Shown piece by piece: positions 17,936 to 27,109 of a DNA stretch of 44,257 nucleotides. Below the pieces are notes generated by a model that saw only the letters and a program-made list of their open reading frames with translations, was not told where the DNA came from and did not search any database. Every line of letters starts with the position of its first letter. The stretch's first letter is position 1. Source of the DNA: Rhodospirillaceae bacterium (GTDB taxonomy: Bacteria > Pseudomonadota > Alphaproteobacteria > Bin65); assembly GCA_026709535.1 (NCBI GenBank), contig JAPOST010000005.1, forward strand, positions 1 through 44,257, written 5' to 3'. A program made the position numbers and the translations under genes.

Positions 17936-20900
17936 GTGAATCTCATCCGGATAGCGCTGGACCGGCCGGTCATGGTCGTTGCCGGCGTCCTGATGATCAT
18001 CATGTTCGGGTTCGTCGCGCTCCAGCAGATCCCGATCCAGTTGACGCCGGACGTTCGCAAGCCCAATCTGACCATCACCACCCTGTGGCCTGGCGCGGCG
18101 CCGGCGGAGGTAGAGCGCGAGATCCTGAATCGGCAGGAAGAAGTCCTCAGGGGCCTGGAGGGCGTCGAGCGCATCGTCTCGACCGCCTCGACCGGCCGAT
18201 CAAGGATTACGCTTGAATTCCGTATCGGCCAGAAGATGGATCGAGCCATCCTGCTGGTGTCCAACCGGTTGGACCGGGTGACCGGGTATCCAGATGAAGT
18301 AAAGCGGCCGCAGATCGCGACCCAAGGATCGGAAGACAACCCGATTGCTTGGTTTGTGATCACCCGGGCAGAAGGCAATAATCGGGCGATCAATACCTAT
18401 GGCGACTTTGTTCGGGATTTCGTCATTGAGCGAATCGAGCGGCTGAACGGCGTTTCCGGAACGAACTTTTACGGCGGCAGCGAGAAAGAGCTGCGGGTCA
18501 TCGTCAAACCCAACGAAATGGCGAAATACGGCCTGACAGTCCCGGCCGTCGTGGCGGCCTTGCGACGTGCGAACATTTCTCTGTCGGCCGGCGAAGTGAA
18601 CGAGGGCAAGCGCCGCTACGTAGTCCGAATCGAAGGCGAACTGACGGCAGCATCCGCCATAAGGCGGGTTCTGGTACGAACGATAGAAGACGAGGCGACC
18701 GGCAGGGTCGGCCGCGTGACGGTGGGCGATATCGCAGATGTCCGGTTCGGCTACAAGGATCCAACGTCCAGCATTCGGGCAAGCGGTCAGCCCGCGCTGG
18801 TGTTCAACGCCCTGCGCGACACGGGCGCCAACGTGATTCAGGTGATGCAGCGGGTGCGCGACGAGGTCAGAGAGCTTAACCAGACGGTTCTGAAGCCTGC
18901 CGGGCTGCTGGCGGAGCAAGTCTACGACGAGACCGACTACATTCACTCCGCAATCGACCTTGTCACCCAAAACATCTGGGTAGGTGGGCTGCTGGCAGCG
19001 CTGATCCTTTTGCTGTTCCTGCGTTCGCCGCGGGCTACGCTGGTGATTTCATTGGCGATCCCGGTTTCGGTAATCGGCGCCTTCGTGATGATGGCCGCGC
19101 TGGGCCGCTCCATCAACGTGATCTCCCTCGCCGGCATCGCATTTGCCGTCGGCATGGTGGTGGACGCGGCCATCGTGGTTCTGGAAAACATTTATCGTCT
19201 GAAGGAACAGGGGAAGCCGATTCGGCAAGCAGCCTATGAAGGCGCCAGCCAGGTCTGGGGAGCCGTCCTGGTTTCCGCGCTTACCACAGTCATGGTCTTC
19301 ATTCCGATCCTGGTCCTGGAACTGGAAGTCGGCCAACTGTTTCGGGATATTGCAGTTGCGATTTCGGTATCCGTGATCCTGTCGCTTCTGGTCGCAGTCA
19401 CGCTGATCCCGACGATGTCCAACTGGATGCTGTCCTCCACCAAGCGCAGCCGCATGGCTTCGAACGCAGGCGGTGGGGCGGAAAGACTGGAGGACGCCAC
19501 CAAACGCCTGCCGTTGCCGGGAATCGACCACTTGGCGAGAAGCTTCACCTGGATCATTCTGGGCTTCACCAAGATGGTCGTGTCCTACCGGATACTGGCG
19601 ATCCTGGTGGTCTGTGCTGTCTGCGGCTGCGCGACCTTTGCCACCTGGAAGTTGTTACCCAAGCTGGAGTACCTCCCCACCGGCAACCGCAATCTGGTCC
19701 TGGCCCTGTCGCTGCCGCCGCCGGGGTACAATCTGGATACGGTCACCGAAATTGCCCGCCAGGTTGAGACGGACCTCGCCAGATATCTGGCGAAAGGCGG
19801 TGGCGTCGTGCGTGGAAAACCACCCGAAGAGCCCGGCCTCTGGGAGAAGGCGCAAGTTGCTCTGGGGCTCAAGGAAAGATCGAAGACAGGGGAGGGGCCA
19901 CCGCAGATTTCGCGCTTCTTCTTCGTGGCGCGCAACTCGATGACCATTGCGGGCGGAGCAGCAGTCGATCCGAGCCGTGCGGGTGAGCTCGTTCCGATCA
20001 TTCAGCAAGCCATGCAGAAAGAGCCGGGAACTTTCGGACGTACGTTCCAGCCATCCCTGTTCGGCCGCGGGATCGGCGGCGGCAGAATCATCAATTTCGA
20101 CATATCCGGCCCGGACCTGGACAAGAACCTGCAGGTCGCCTTGCAGGCCTTCTTCATCATCAACCGGTTTCTGCCACGCAGCGAGGGCACTCAAGTCCGG
20201 CCGCGACCGGGCCTGAGCCTCGGCGCGCCCGAAGTGCAGATCGTCCCCAACCGCACCCGTCTGGATGAAGCCGGCATCAGTGCGCGGGACCTAGCGACCA
20301 CCATTGACGCCTTCAATGATGGCGTGCGCGTGGCGGAAGTGACCGTGAGCGGAAGGCGGACCGACATGATGCTGACCGGACCGAAAAAGGTCATCAAGAC
20401 CACGCAAGGCATTGAGAGCATTCCGGTAGTGACGCCATCGGGCAAGATCGTACCGGTACGATCCCTGGCAACGGTGAAGGTAACGTCAGGCGCAACCGAA
20501 ATCCGGCATACGGAGCGCACACGTACGGTGACCCTGGAAATCAGTCCTTCCAAAGCAATTGCTCTGGAGGCCGCCATGGATGTCCTCCGCGAGAAGGTGA
20601 TCCCGGAACTGGAAAAAGGCAACCTGCCGCCGGGCGTGAAAATCAGCCTCTCCGGCGAAGCGGATCAACTGACCAAAACCTGGAATGCCTTGGTCTGGCA
20701 GCTTTTGATGGCATTGGTAATCGTATACCTGGTAATGGCAATACTGTTCGAAAGTTTCCTGTATCCGTTGATCATCATCTTCTCGGTTCCGCTCGCAACT
20801 GCTGGGGGCGTCCTGGGTCTGGCGCTGTTGAACGAGTACGTACAGCAACCGCTGGACATGCTGACAATGCTGGGTTTCGTCATTCTGATAGGTACGGTCG

Positions 20901-21235
20901 TGAACAACGCCATTCTGCTGGTCGCCCAGACCCTGAATCTGGCGCGCAGCTATGGCATGGATCCGGGCGTTGCGATCATGGAAGCGACGCGCAATCGGAT
21001 GCGGCCGATTTTCATGTCTACCGCGACCAGCGTGATCGGCATGGCGCCGCTGGTCCTTTTTCCGGGCGCAGGCTCCGAACTGTACCGAGGCCTGGGATCA
21101 GTTGTTCTCGGCGGGCTGGCCCTGTCGGCAGTCCTCACGCTCTTGATTATTCCCCCGCTGATGTCGCTGGCGGCGCCAACCTTCCGACCAAAAGACGTTG
21201 TTCCGGCCGAGAGCGTACCCATACCGGCGGAATAA
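17936..21235 (+). CDS. RND efflux transporter, inner-membrane pump subunit
   Basis: The 1099-residue product is a proton-driven RND pump of the AcrB/MMPL-like permease superfamily with 12 expected membrane helices and two large periplasmic loops. The start is GTG at 17936 (VNLIRIALDRPVMVVAG), one base after the adaptor stop, suggesting translational coupling. The longer ORF to 17792 overlaps the adaptor. In helix 4, GMVVDAAIVVLENIYR keeps the first relay aspartate (Asp410) but has Ala where AcrB has a second Asp. In helix 10, GTVVNNAILLVAQ has Asn990-Asn991 where AcrB has the relay lysine. Substrate unknown. No TolC-type channel gene is nearby, so it probably uses one encoded elsewhere. Confidence 0.93.
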   Translation: MNLIRIALDRPVMVVAGVLMIIMFGFVALQQIPIQLTPDVRKPNLTITTLWPGAAPAEVEREILNRQEEVLRGLEGVERIVSTASTGRSRITLEFRIGQKMDRAILLVSNRLDRVTGYPDEVKRPQIATQGSEDNPIAWFVITRAEGNNRAINTYGDFVRDFVIERIERLNGVSGTNFYGGSEKELRVIVKPNEMAKYGLTVPAVVAALRRANISLSAGEVNEGKRRYVVRIEGELTAASAIRRVLVRTIEDEATGRVGRVTVGDIADVRFGYKDPTSSIRASGQPALVFNALRDTGANVIQVMQRVRDEVRELNQTVLKPAGLLAEQVYDETDYIHSAIDLVTQNIWVGGLLAALILLLFLRSPRATLVISLAIPVSVIGAFVMMAALGRSINVISLAGIAFAVGMVVDAAIVVLENIYRLKEQGKPIRQAAYEGASQVWGAVLVSALTTVMVFIPILVLELEVGQLFRDIAVAISVSVILSLLVAVTLIPTMSNWMLSSTKRSRMASNAGGGAERLEDATKRLPLPGIDHLARSFTWIILGFTKMVVSYRILAILVVCAVCGCATFATWKLLPKLEYLPTGNRNLVLALSLPPPGYNLDTVTEIARQVETDLARYLAKGGGVVRGKPPEEPGLWEKAQVALGLKERSKTGEGPPQISRFFFVARNSMTIAGGAAVDPSRAGELVPIIQQAMQKEPGTFGRTFQPSLFGRGIGGGRIINFDISGPDLDKNLQVALQAFFIINRFLPRSEGTQVRPRPGLSLGAPEVQIVPNRTRLDEAGISARDLATTIDAFNDGVRVAEVTVSGRRTDMMLTGPKKVIKTTQGIESIPVVTPSGKIVPVRSLATVKVTSGATEIRHTERTRTVTLEISPSKAIALEAAMDVLREKVIPELEKGNLPPGVKISLSGEADQLTKTWNALVWQLLMALVIVYLVMAILFESFLYPLIIIFSVPLATAGGVLGLALLNEYVQQPLDMLTMLGFVILIGTVVNNAILLVAQTLNLARSYGMDPGVAIMEATRNRMRPIFMSTATSVIGMAPLVLFPGAGSELYRGLGSVVLGGLALSAVLTLLIIPPLMSLAAPTFRPKDVVPAESVPIPAE

Positions 21236-21259
21236 ATTCGAGGCGGATCAAACGGCTAC

Positions 21260-22051
21260 TCAGTTCTGCACCGCCACACGCTTGTGGGCCACCACGACGT
21301 AGTTGATGCCCAGATCCCGGCTTTCCCGCCAATTGTCGGTCAACGGATTGTAGGTAAGGCCCGCTACCTTCTCCACAATCAAACCATTCGCGCGCAGATG
21401 GGCGGCAACCTCGGAAGGCTTCAGGAATTTGCGCCAGTCGTGCGTACCGCGCGGGAGCCAGCGCAGCACATATTCCGCCGCCACGATGCCGAAAGCCAGG
21501 GATCGTGCTGTACGGTTGAGCGTCGTTACGATTTGCAGACCGCCGGGCCGGGTAAGAATCCCGGCTGCCGCCATGAAGGCTGACACATCAGCAACATGCT
21601 CGACCACTTCCAGGTTCAGGACCACATCAAAAGCGTCGCCGGAATCGACCAGTGCCTCGGCAGTAGTATGGCGATAATCGATTTCCAGATTGCCCATTCG
21701 ACAATGCGCCCGCGCGACTTCCAGCGTCTTTTCGCCGGCATCGATACCGACGACATCGGCTCCCAGACGAGCCATCGGCTCGCAGATCAAACCACCGCCA
21801 CAGCCAAGATCGACGATCCGCAAACCGGCAAGCGGCTTGTCGCCGTCCGGATTGCGATCAAACCGGTGGCAGATGGCATCGCGGATCAGCCGAAGACGAG
21901 TTGGATTGAGCTTGTGCAGGGGAGCAAGCCTGCCCTCGGGATCCCACCACTCTGAAGCCATTGCCGCAAAGCGGGCGATTTCGGCCTCGTCCACGGTAGA
22001 TTTCAATGTTGCACCATCGGTGGTGCGTCGATCCTGCTGTACTTCCGTCAT
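21260..22051 (-). CDS. ubiG: Ubiquinone biosynthesis O-methyltransferase
   Basis: The 263-residue product is the SAM-dependent O-methyltransferase acting twice in ubiquinone synthesis. Family features are ASEWWDPEGRLAPLHKLNP (residues 32-50), the SAM loop VDLGCGGGLICEPMARLGA (80-98) and LEVVEHVAD. The C-terminal THDWRKFLKPSE also matches UbiG. The start at 22051 (MTEVQQDRR) gives the usual family length; an in-frame ATG at 22096 adds 15 residues and neither site has a strong ribosome-binding site. It is divergent from lysC, a common alphaproteobacterial arrangement, and converges on the RND pump gene with a 24-base gap. Confidence 0.95.
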   Translation of the reverse strand: MTEVQQDRRTTDGATLKSTVDEAEIARFAAMASEWWDPEGRLAPLHKLNPTRLRLIRDAICHRFDRNPDGDKPLAGLRIVDLGCGGGLICEPMARLGADVVGIDAGEKTLEVARAHCRMGNLEIDYRHTTAEALVDSGDAFDVVLNLEVVEHVADVSAFMAAAGILTRPGGLQIVTTLNRTARSLAFGIVAAEYVLRWLPRGTHDWRKFLKPSEVAAHLRANGLIVEKVAGLTYNPLTDNWRESRDLGINYVVVAHKRVAVQN

Positions 22052-22205
22052 GGTCGGCTGGTTGCCCGAATTCAGACGCATGCGTATGTATGTCATGCCT
22101 TGTCGGCAGCAATGGGCTGGCGAAAGACTGCGCTGATTTCACACCGCTTTTCGCTGGCGTCCGTGTTTCGGCCAAAGCTGGCGGCCACCCGTTTCAGGAT
22201 CATTC

Positions 22206-23426
22206 ATGGCGCGTATCGTTCAAAAATTCGGCGGTACTTCCGTCGGCGACATTGAGCGCATCCGGAACGTCGCCACCAAGGTAAAGCGCGATGTCGACTC
22301 CGGCAATGAAGTGGCCGTGGTCCTCTCCGCCATGGCAGGGACCACTGATCAGCTGGTGGCGTGGACCCGCGACGCCGCATCCAACGTCGATCCGCGGGAA
22401 TATGATGTGGTTGTCTCGACCGGAGAGCAGATTACCACCGGGCTGCTGGCGATCATCCTGCAGGATATGGGTATCCCGGCGCGATCGTGGGCGAGCTGGC
22501 AACTACCGATCAAGACTGATGCCGCCCATACCAAGGCCAGGATCAGGGGGATCGAGACCGCGTCGGTCGAGACCGACCTCAAGGCCGGTCGGGTGGCCGT
22601 ATTTCCGGGTTTTCAGGGAATTTCGCCGGACGGACGGATTACGACCTTGGGACGCGGTGGATCCGATACGTCGGCGGTAGCGTTGGCAGCCGCCCTCGAT
22701 GCCGACCGATGTGATATCTATACGGATGTCGAGGGCGTCTATACCTGCGACCCGCGCATCGTCTCAAAAGCGCGCAAGTTGGAGCGAATCACTTACGAGG
22801 AAATGCTGGAAAGCGCGTCCCTGGGCGCCAAAGTACTGCAGGCCCGCGCTGTCGAGATGGGCATGAAGCATCATGTGCAAATCCAGGTGCGATCCTCGTT
22901 CGAGGACGTGCCGGGGACGATGGTTGTTGACGAGGACGAGATCGTGGAACGCGAAATTATCAGTGCCATCACCTATAGCCGGGAAGAAGCCAAGATCACG
23001 GTCGCGAAGGTTGCGGACAAGCCCGGGGTGGCGGCCGCGATTTTCGGCCCCCTTGCCGATGCCAACATCAATGTCGACATGATTGTCCAGAACGTATCGG
23101 AAGACGGCAATCAGACGGATATCACGTTCACGGTGCCGGAAGGAGACAGCCTGCGCGCCATTGACACGATCAAGCAATCGCAAGACGCGATCGGCTACCA
23201 GCGGATCGACCATGATGCAGATGTTGTAAAGATATCGGTGATCGGCGTGGGTATGCGCAGCCACGCCGGAGTCGCGCAGCGGATGTTCAAGACCTTGTCC
23301 GAAAAGGCAATCAACATCCAGGTGATCTCGACCTCCGAGATCAAGGTTAGCGTCCTGATCGCCGAGGAGTATACAGAACTGGCTCTGCGCGCCCTGCATT
23401 CAGCTTACGGCATGGACGTGGAATAA
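22206..23426 (+). CDS. lysC: Aspartate kinase
   Basis: The 406-residue product phosphorylates aspartate, the entry step to lysine, threonine, methionine and diaminopimelate synthesis. It begins MARIVQKFGGTSVGDIERI, the aspartokinase signature. It has the GRGGSDTSAVALAAALDAD nucleotide/aspartate region and ends with tandem ACT domains (about 260-406, with GVAAAIFGPLADANINVDMI). These are the usual site of feedback inhibition. Length fits monofunctional alpha/beta-type enzymes, and an internal start for a separate beta subunit is possible but not shown. AGGA lies about seven bases before the ATG. No lysine riboswitch was recognised upstream. Confidence 0.96.
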   Translation: MARIVQKFGGTSVGDIERIRNVATKVKRDVDSGNEVAVVLSAMAGTTDQLVAWTRDAASNVDPREYDVVVSTGEQITTGLLAIILQDMGIPARSWASWQLPIKTDAAHTKARIRGIETASVETDLKAGRVAVFPGFQGISPDGRITTLGRGGSDTSAVALAAALDADRCDIYTDVEGVYTCDPRIVSKARKLERITYEEMLESASLGAKVLQARAVEMGMKHHVQIQVRSSFEDVPGTMVVDEDEIVEREIISAITYSREEAKITVAKVADKPGVAAAIFGPLADANINVDMIVQNVSEDGNQTDITFTVPEGDSLRAIDTIKQSQDAIGYQRIDHDADVVKISVIGVGMRSHAGVAQRMFKTLSEKAINIQVISTSEIKVSVLIAEEYTELALRALHSAYGMDVE

Positions 23427-23497
23427 TCTGGATCCTCCGGCCGCCCAGCCTGTTTATCGGCGTCAGCGGGGCCGCAAAGTGAAGGGACGGCCGCTCC

Positions 23498-25846
23498 ATG
23501 AGGGAACCGCCCGCAAAATCCGACAGCAGGAGCGAGACGCAGCGACCGTCCGCCAGCGGGCTATCCGACATCCGTCGGTTGCTGCGGCGTATCCGCAATG
23601 TCATGGCAGGTACGGAGGCGACATCCGCCCAGTCGCGCCTCGACGACATCGTCACCCTGATCGCAACCAACATGGTAGCCGAGGTCTGCTCTCTCTATCT
23701 CCGCCGTGCCGGCGAAGTGCTGGAGTTGTACGCTACCGAAGGCCTGAACAAAGAAGCGGTGCATAAAACCCGGCTGCGCGTTGGCGAGGGCGTGATCGGC
23801 GATATCGCCGCCCGCGCCCGACCGATCGCCTTGTCTGATGCCCAGTCCCATCCCGGCTTCGCTTACCGGCCGGAGACGGGCGAGGAAATTTATCACTCAA
23901 TGATGGGCGTGCCGATCCTGCGCAATAGCAGGGTCGCTGGTGTTCTGGCGGTCCAGAACCGGACCCGCCGACACTACACGGACGAAGAGGTCGAGACACT
24001 TCAGACGGTTGCGATGGTTGTAGCCGAGATGGTCAATTCCGGGCAACTGATCAGCAAAGACGAGCTTCGTGAAGCCGACGGCAACGCCCTTTTACCGCTA
24101 CGTCTGACCGGATTGAAACTGCACGCCGGAATCGCCATCGGCGAGGCTATGATCCACCGGGAACAGCCGCGAATCGTGGATGTCGTGGCCGAAAACCCGG
24201 CGGCAGAGCAGGAACGCCTGAAGGTAGCGTTGGCCTCGATGTATGACGCACTGGATGTCATGCTGTCGGACGACCGACTGGAAAGCGGGTCGGAAGGCCG
24301 GGAAATCCTTGAGACTTATCGTCTGATAGCGGAAGACCACGGCTGGTTGGGACGGATCCGCGAAGCGATCGAAGAAGGCCTGACTGCAGAAGCCGCCGTT
24401 GCCAAGATCCAGGAATCCACGAAAGTCCGCATGGCGGCCATCACAGACCCGTATCTGCGTGAGCGCATCGCAGATTTCGACGATCTGGGCAATCGTCTGT
24501 TGCAGCACCTGTCCACATCCCGACAAGTACAAGCGCCGTCGGAACCGGGAACCGCGGATCGCATTGTCGTGTTTGCCCGCAACATGGGCCCGGCAGAACT
24601 TTTGGACTACGATCAAGCCAACCTGAACGGCATCGTCCTAGAAGAGGGCTCGCCAACCGCCCATGTCGCCATCATCGCCCGGGCCATGGACATTCCGGTC
24701 GTCGGTCGAGTAGCCGGCTGCCTAAGCCGGGTGGAAGCTGGTGATCCGGTGATTGTCGATAGCGACAACGGCCAAGTGTTTCTGCGCCCATCGGAAAACG
24801 TGCGAATGCTGTTCGAGAACAGCATTCGTGATCGTGCAGAACGGCTGGCTCGCTATGCGGCGCTGCACAACATGGAGCCGATCAGCGTCGACGGCATACG
24901 AATATCCTTGAACCAGAACGCAGGCCTTTTGGTGGAGTTGAATGATTTCGCTGCCCATGGAGTAGATGGTGTCGGCCTTTATCGGACAGAAATCCCATTC
25001 ATGGTGCGGCAGCAATTCCCCAGCGTTTGGGAGCAGGTTGATTTCTATACGCGGATCCTGGCGGCGACCAAGGGCGCGCCGGTCGTTTTCCGAACCCTGG
25101 ACATAGGAGGCGACAAGGTGTTGCCTTATCTGCGCGATCTGAAGGACGAAAATCCGGCCATGGGCTGGCGCGCTCTCCGGATTGGCCTGGACCGCCCGGC
25201 TATCCTGCGTCAACAACTGAGAGCCATGATTGCTTCCGCCGCCGATAAGGACCTCCACATCATGTTTCCAATGGTGTCGGACGCGGCTGAATTCGACGCG
25301 GCACGGCAACTGGTCGACAAGGAACTCGACCGTGCCGAACGTAAAGGCAACCTGTTGCCTCGCCGCATTGATGTCGGCGTGATGGTCGAGGTCCCGGCGC
25401 TGATCTGGCAACTGCCAGAACTGGTTGAGCGGGCAGATTTCATCTCCATCGGCAGTAACGACTTGCTGCAGTTCCTTTTTGCAAGCGATCGCAGCAATCC
25501 GCGGTTGTCCAGCCGATATGATCCTCTGTCGCCAGCCTTTATGGCGATGATTCGGCAAATCGTAGCACATTGCGCGGCGGCGCGCGGCGCTAGGGGGGTA
25601 CCGCTGACCGTGTGCGGGGAGATAGCAGGATCACCATTGGAAGCCATGACTCTGATCGGTCTTGGCATTCGGCGGCTGTCCATGTCAGCCGCGTCGGTCG
25701 GCCCGATCAAGGCAATGGTAAAAAGCCTGGACGTCGCTGCGCTGGAGGACTTCGTCGCCACGCTTGTCGGCTGCATGGACCATTCCTTGCGATCCCGATT
25801 GAGCCAACACGCGCGGGATCATGGCGTGGTTATCGAATCACACTAA
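23498..25846 (+). CDS. ptsP: Phosphoenolpyruvate-protein phosphotransferase of the nitrogen PTS (EI-Ntr)
   Basis: The 782-residue product has an N-terminal GAF domain (about 45-185) fused to enzyme I. Together they start the PTS-Ntr phosphorelay from phosphoenolpyruvate to NPr and EIIA-Ntr. The phosphorylated histidine is His389 in GSPTAHVAIIARAMDIPVV. The PEP-binding barrel follows, with RTLDIGGDKVLPYL, FISIGSNDLLQFLFASDR and the active-site Cys706 in LTVCGEIAGSP. GAF domains of this enzyme sense glutamine or related signals in characterised relatives. It follows lysC by 71 bases in the same direction, as in many alphaproteobacteria. No ptsN or ptsO is in view. Confidence 0.95.
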   Translation: MREPPAKSDSRSETQRPSASGLSDIRRLLRRIRNVMAGTEATSAQSRLDDIVTLIATNMVAEVCSLYLRRAGEVLELYATEGLNKEAVHKTRLRVGEGVIGDIAARARPIALSDAQSHPGFAYRPETGEEIYHSMMGVPILRNSRVAGVLAVQNRTRRHYTDEEVETLQTVAMVVAEMVNSGQLISKDELREADGNALLPLRLTGLKLHAGIAIGEAMIHREQPRIVDVVAENPAAEQERLKVALASMYDALDVMLSDDRLESGSEGREILETYRLIAEDHGWLGRIREAIEEGLTAEAAVAKIQESTKVRMAAITDPYLRERIADFDDLGNRLLQHLSTSRQVQAPSEPGTADRIVVFARNMGPAELLDYDQANLNGIVLEEGSPTAHVAIIARAMDIPVVGRVAGCLSRVEAGDPVIVDSDNGQVFLRPSENVRMLFENSIRDRAERLARYAALHNMEPISVDGIRISLNQNAGLLVELNDFAAHGVDGVGLYRTEIPFMVRQQFPSVWEQVDFYTRILAATKGAPVVFRTLDIGGDKVLPYLRDLKDENPAMGWRALRIGLDRPAILRQQLRAMIASAADKDLHIMFPMVSDAAEFDAARQLVDKELDRAERKGNLLPRRIDVGVMVEVPALIWQLPELVERADFISIGSNDLLQFLFASDRSNPRLSSRYDPLSPAFMAMIRQIVAHCAAARGARGVPLTVCGEIAGSPLEAMTLIGLGIRRLSMSAASVGPIKAMVKSLDVAALEDFVATLVGCMDHSLRSRLSQHARDHGVVIESH

Positions 25847-26121
25847 CCGAATTGCCATACCATTCGTTAGAAAGTGCGTTAGCCTGGGCGATTGTTGCCA
25901 GCTTCGGACTCTCCGGCAAGATCCGTTTCAGTATCTCGTTAAGCGATCTTCGTATTCATCGCAGCCTCACCCGGATATTTCATGAACAAGGCCCCGCCGC
26001 GTCCTGTTTTATGTGATAATTCAGTTGATTAAATGGAATCTGACACGAGAGCACGGCGGTGACGGATTGTCTCTCGGATCATCTTTCATTTCCAGCCTGT
26101 CGGGGTCACTGGGTTGCGGCG

Positions 26122-26220
26122 GGTTTGTGACTGGCGACGGCAACAGCGGTAGCAGTCAGCACGCCCACGCCAGGGATGTCCGCAATCCGCCGGCTGGCGA
26201 TATTGCCGCGGCTCCATAAC
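26122..26220 (-). pseudogene. IS110-family transposase fragment
   Basis: Read on the minus strand, this stretch gives NIASRRIADIPGVGVLTATA then VAVASHKPAATQ and a stop. The sequence R-I-x-x-IPGVG-x-LTATA is the hallmark of the C-terminal (transposase_20) part of IS110/IS1111-type transposases. In intact proteins the motif continues through a VGD and a serine-containing AAWLGL segment; here the frame ends at once, so only about 30 codons survive. The N-terminal DEDD catalytic domain is not detectable. It is a relic and cannot be active. Confidence 0.55.
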
Positions 26221-26269
26221 GCGAGGCCACCCGCGACTTTAGGAACAGGCCCTCACACTTCTTGAGGCC

Positions 26270-26599
26270 ATGGCGAGCCCTGCCTTACGGATGCTTCTTG
26301 GGCGGATTGGAACGAACACTGTTCAACACATAGGCTTGGTCCACCATGCCGCGATGCAGGCACAGCGGATCACAACATTGCCTCGATATGAGAGAAAGCC
26401 GCTGGTTCATCGTGCCTATATGGGGCGGAAAGAACTGACATGGGACGCTCCCGTTCCTGATAGTCAGGATATAGATATCGAGTTCTGGTTTGTCAGATAT
26501 GACAGCGCTTTACCATTGATCGAGTTTAATATTTTGGATGTCACGCATAATGGTGATGGGGTCAGGGAACGTCAGATCCCCTACCGGGGTTTGCCGTGA
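26270..26599 (+). CDS. Orphan ORF, possibly foreign or a gene remnant
   Basis: This 109-codon ORF encodes no family I recognise. The second half is protein-like (SQDIDIEFWFVRYDSALPLI, then EFNILDVTHNGDG), with alternating hydrophobic and acidic residues. Its third codon positions are visibly richer in A and T than in flanking genes. No ribosome-binding site precedes the ATG. It lies beside the IS110 scrap, so a passenger-gene fragment is plausible. It could equally be a chance ORF. Confidence 0.25.
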   Translation: MASPALRMLLGRIGTNTVQHIGLVHHAAMQAQRITTLPRYERKPLVHRAYMGRKELTWDAPVPDSQDIDIEFWFVRYDSALPLIEFNILDVTHNGDGVRERQIPYRGLP

Positions 26600-26900
26600 T
26601 TGATGACAACTCCGGGCACGTAGAAAGAACAGCAGCGAAAGCCTTACGCTCAGTCCAACGATCCGGCTTCCAAGCGCGGACGAAAATCAAACGGCTCATC
26701 ACGCCCGCAGACGCCGCCCCTGCTGCGGGCAGCCAAGGGAGAGCGATGCGGGTGACATGTTGAATTGACCATCAACACAGGAGTTGGACAAGGGTTGCTT
26801 GGGCTATCCCCCTGTTCGGACTCATCGGGACCTGCGTAATTCCCGACATTTTGCATTCGGGCGAACTTTTATTGTGGCTTTCCCGTATATTGAGTACCTT

Positions 26901-26938
26901 ATCTGAAGGACATCCCATGATCTGAAGGACATCCCATG
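26901..26938 (+). repeat. Exact 19-base tandem duplication carrying a ribosome-binding site and ATG
   Basis: Two perfect copies of ATCTGAAGGACATCCCATG lie head to tail at 26901-26919 and 26920-26938. Each contains AAGGA followed six bases later by ATG. In the first copy the start reads ATG ATC TGA, a two-codon ORF whose stop overlaps the second ribosome-binding site. In the second copy the ATG opens the 57-codon ORF ending at 27109. A -10-like TATATT lies at 26886-26891, without a good -35. Confidence 0.85.
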
Positions 26939-27109
26939 GAATTCATTAACAACAAATATGTTCTGAGTCGTCGTGTGAAAGACGAAAACTCGATCAGAGA
27001 CCGTTCTCGTATCCGAGGGGAAGCCACGCTCTTGGGAGTCGGTCTTGGGCGACACCAATCAAAGCATAACGAAATCGGCAGCAATGCCCAGTGTTACAAG
27101 AAGTTGTGA
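26936..27109 (+). CDS. Small basic protein or leader peptide, 57 residues, unknown
   Basis: The frame starts at the second ATG of the tandem repeat with AAGGA six bases upstream and runs for 57 codons to TGA at 27107-27109. It begins MEFINNKYVLSRRVKDENS and ends NAQCYKKL. The product is hydrophilic and basic, without a membrane helix or recognisable domain. It ends 36 bases before the GTG start of the RodZ-like gene, so it could be a small protein, a leader ORF affecting that gene, or the 5' remnant of something larger. The excellent ribosome-binding site is the only positive coding evidence. Confidence 0.35.
   Translation: MEFINNKYVLSRRVKDENSIRDRSRIRGEATLLGVGLGRHQSKHNEIGSNAQCYKKL

Noticed and set aside
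17293-18393. 366-codon minus-strand ORF across the adaptor-pump junction
   Set aside because: Both plus-strand genes are well supported on each side, and the translation is low-complexity and Arg/Ser-rich, as antisense frames are.
22090-22205. Lysine riboswitch before lysC
   Set aside because: The divergent spacer is too short, and no conserved lysine-aptamer pairing was found.
24722-25570. 282-codon minus-strand ORF
   Set aside because: It is a shadow of the PEP-binding barrel of ptsP and has no recognisable features.
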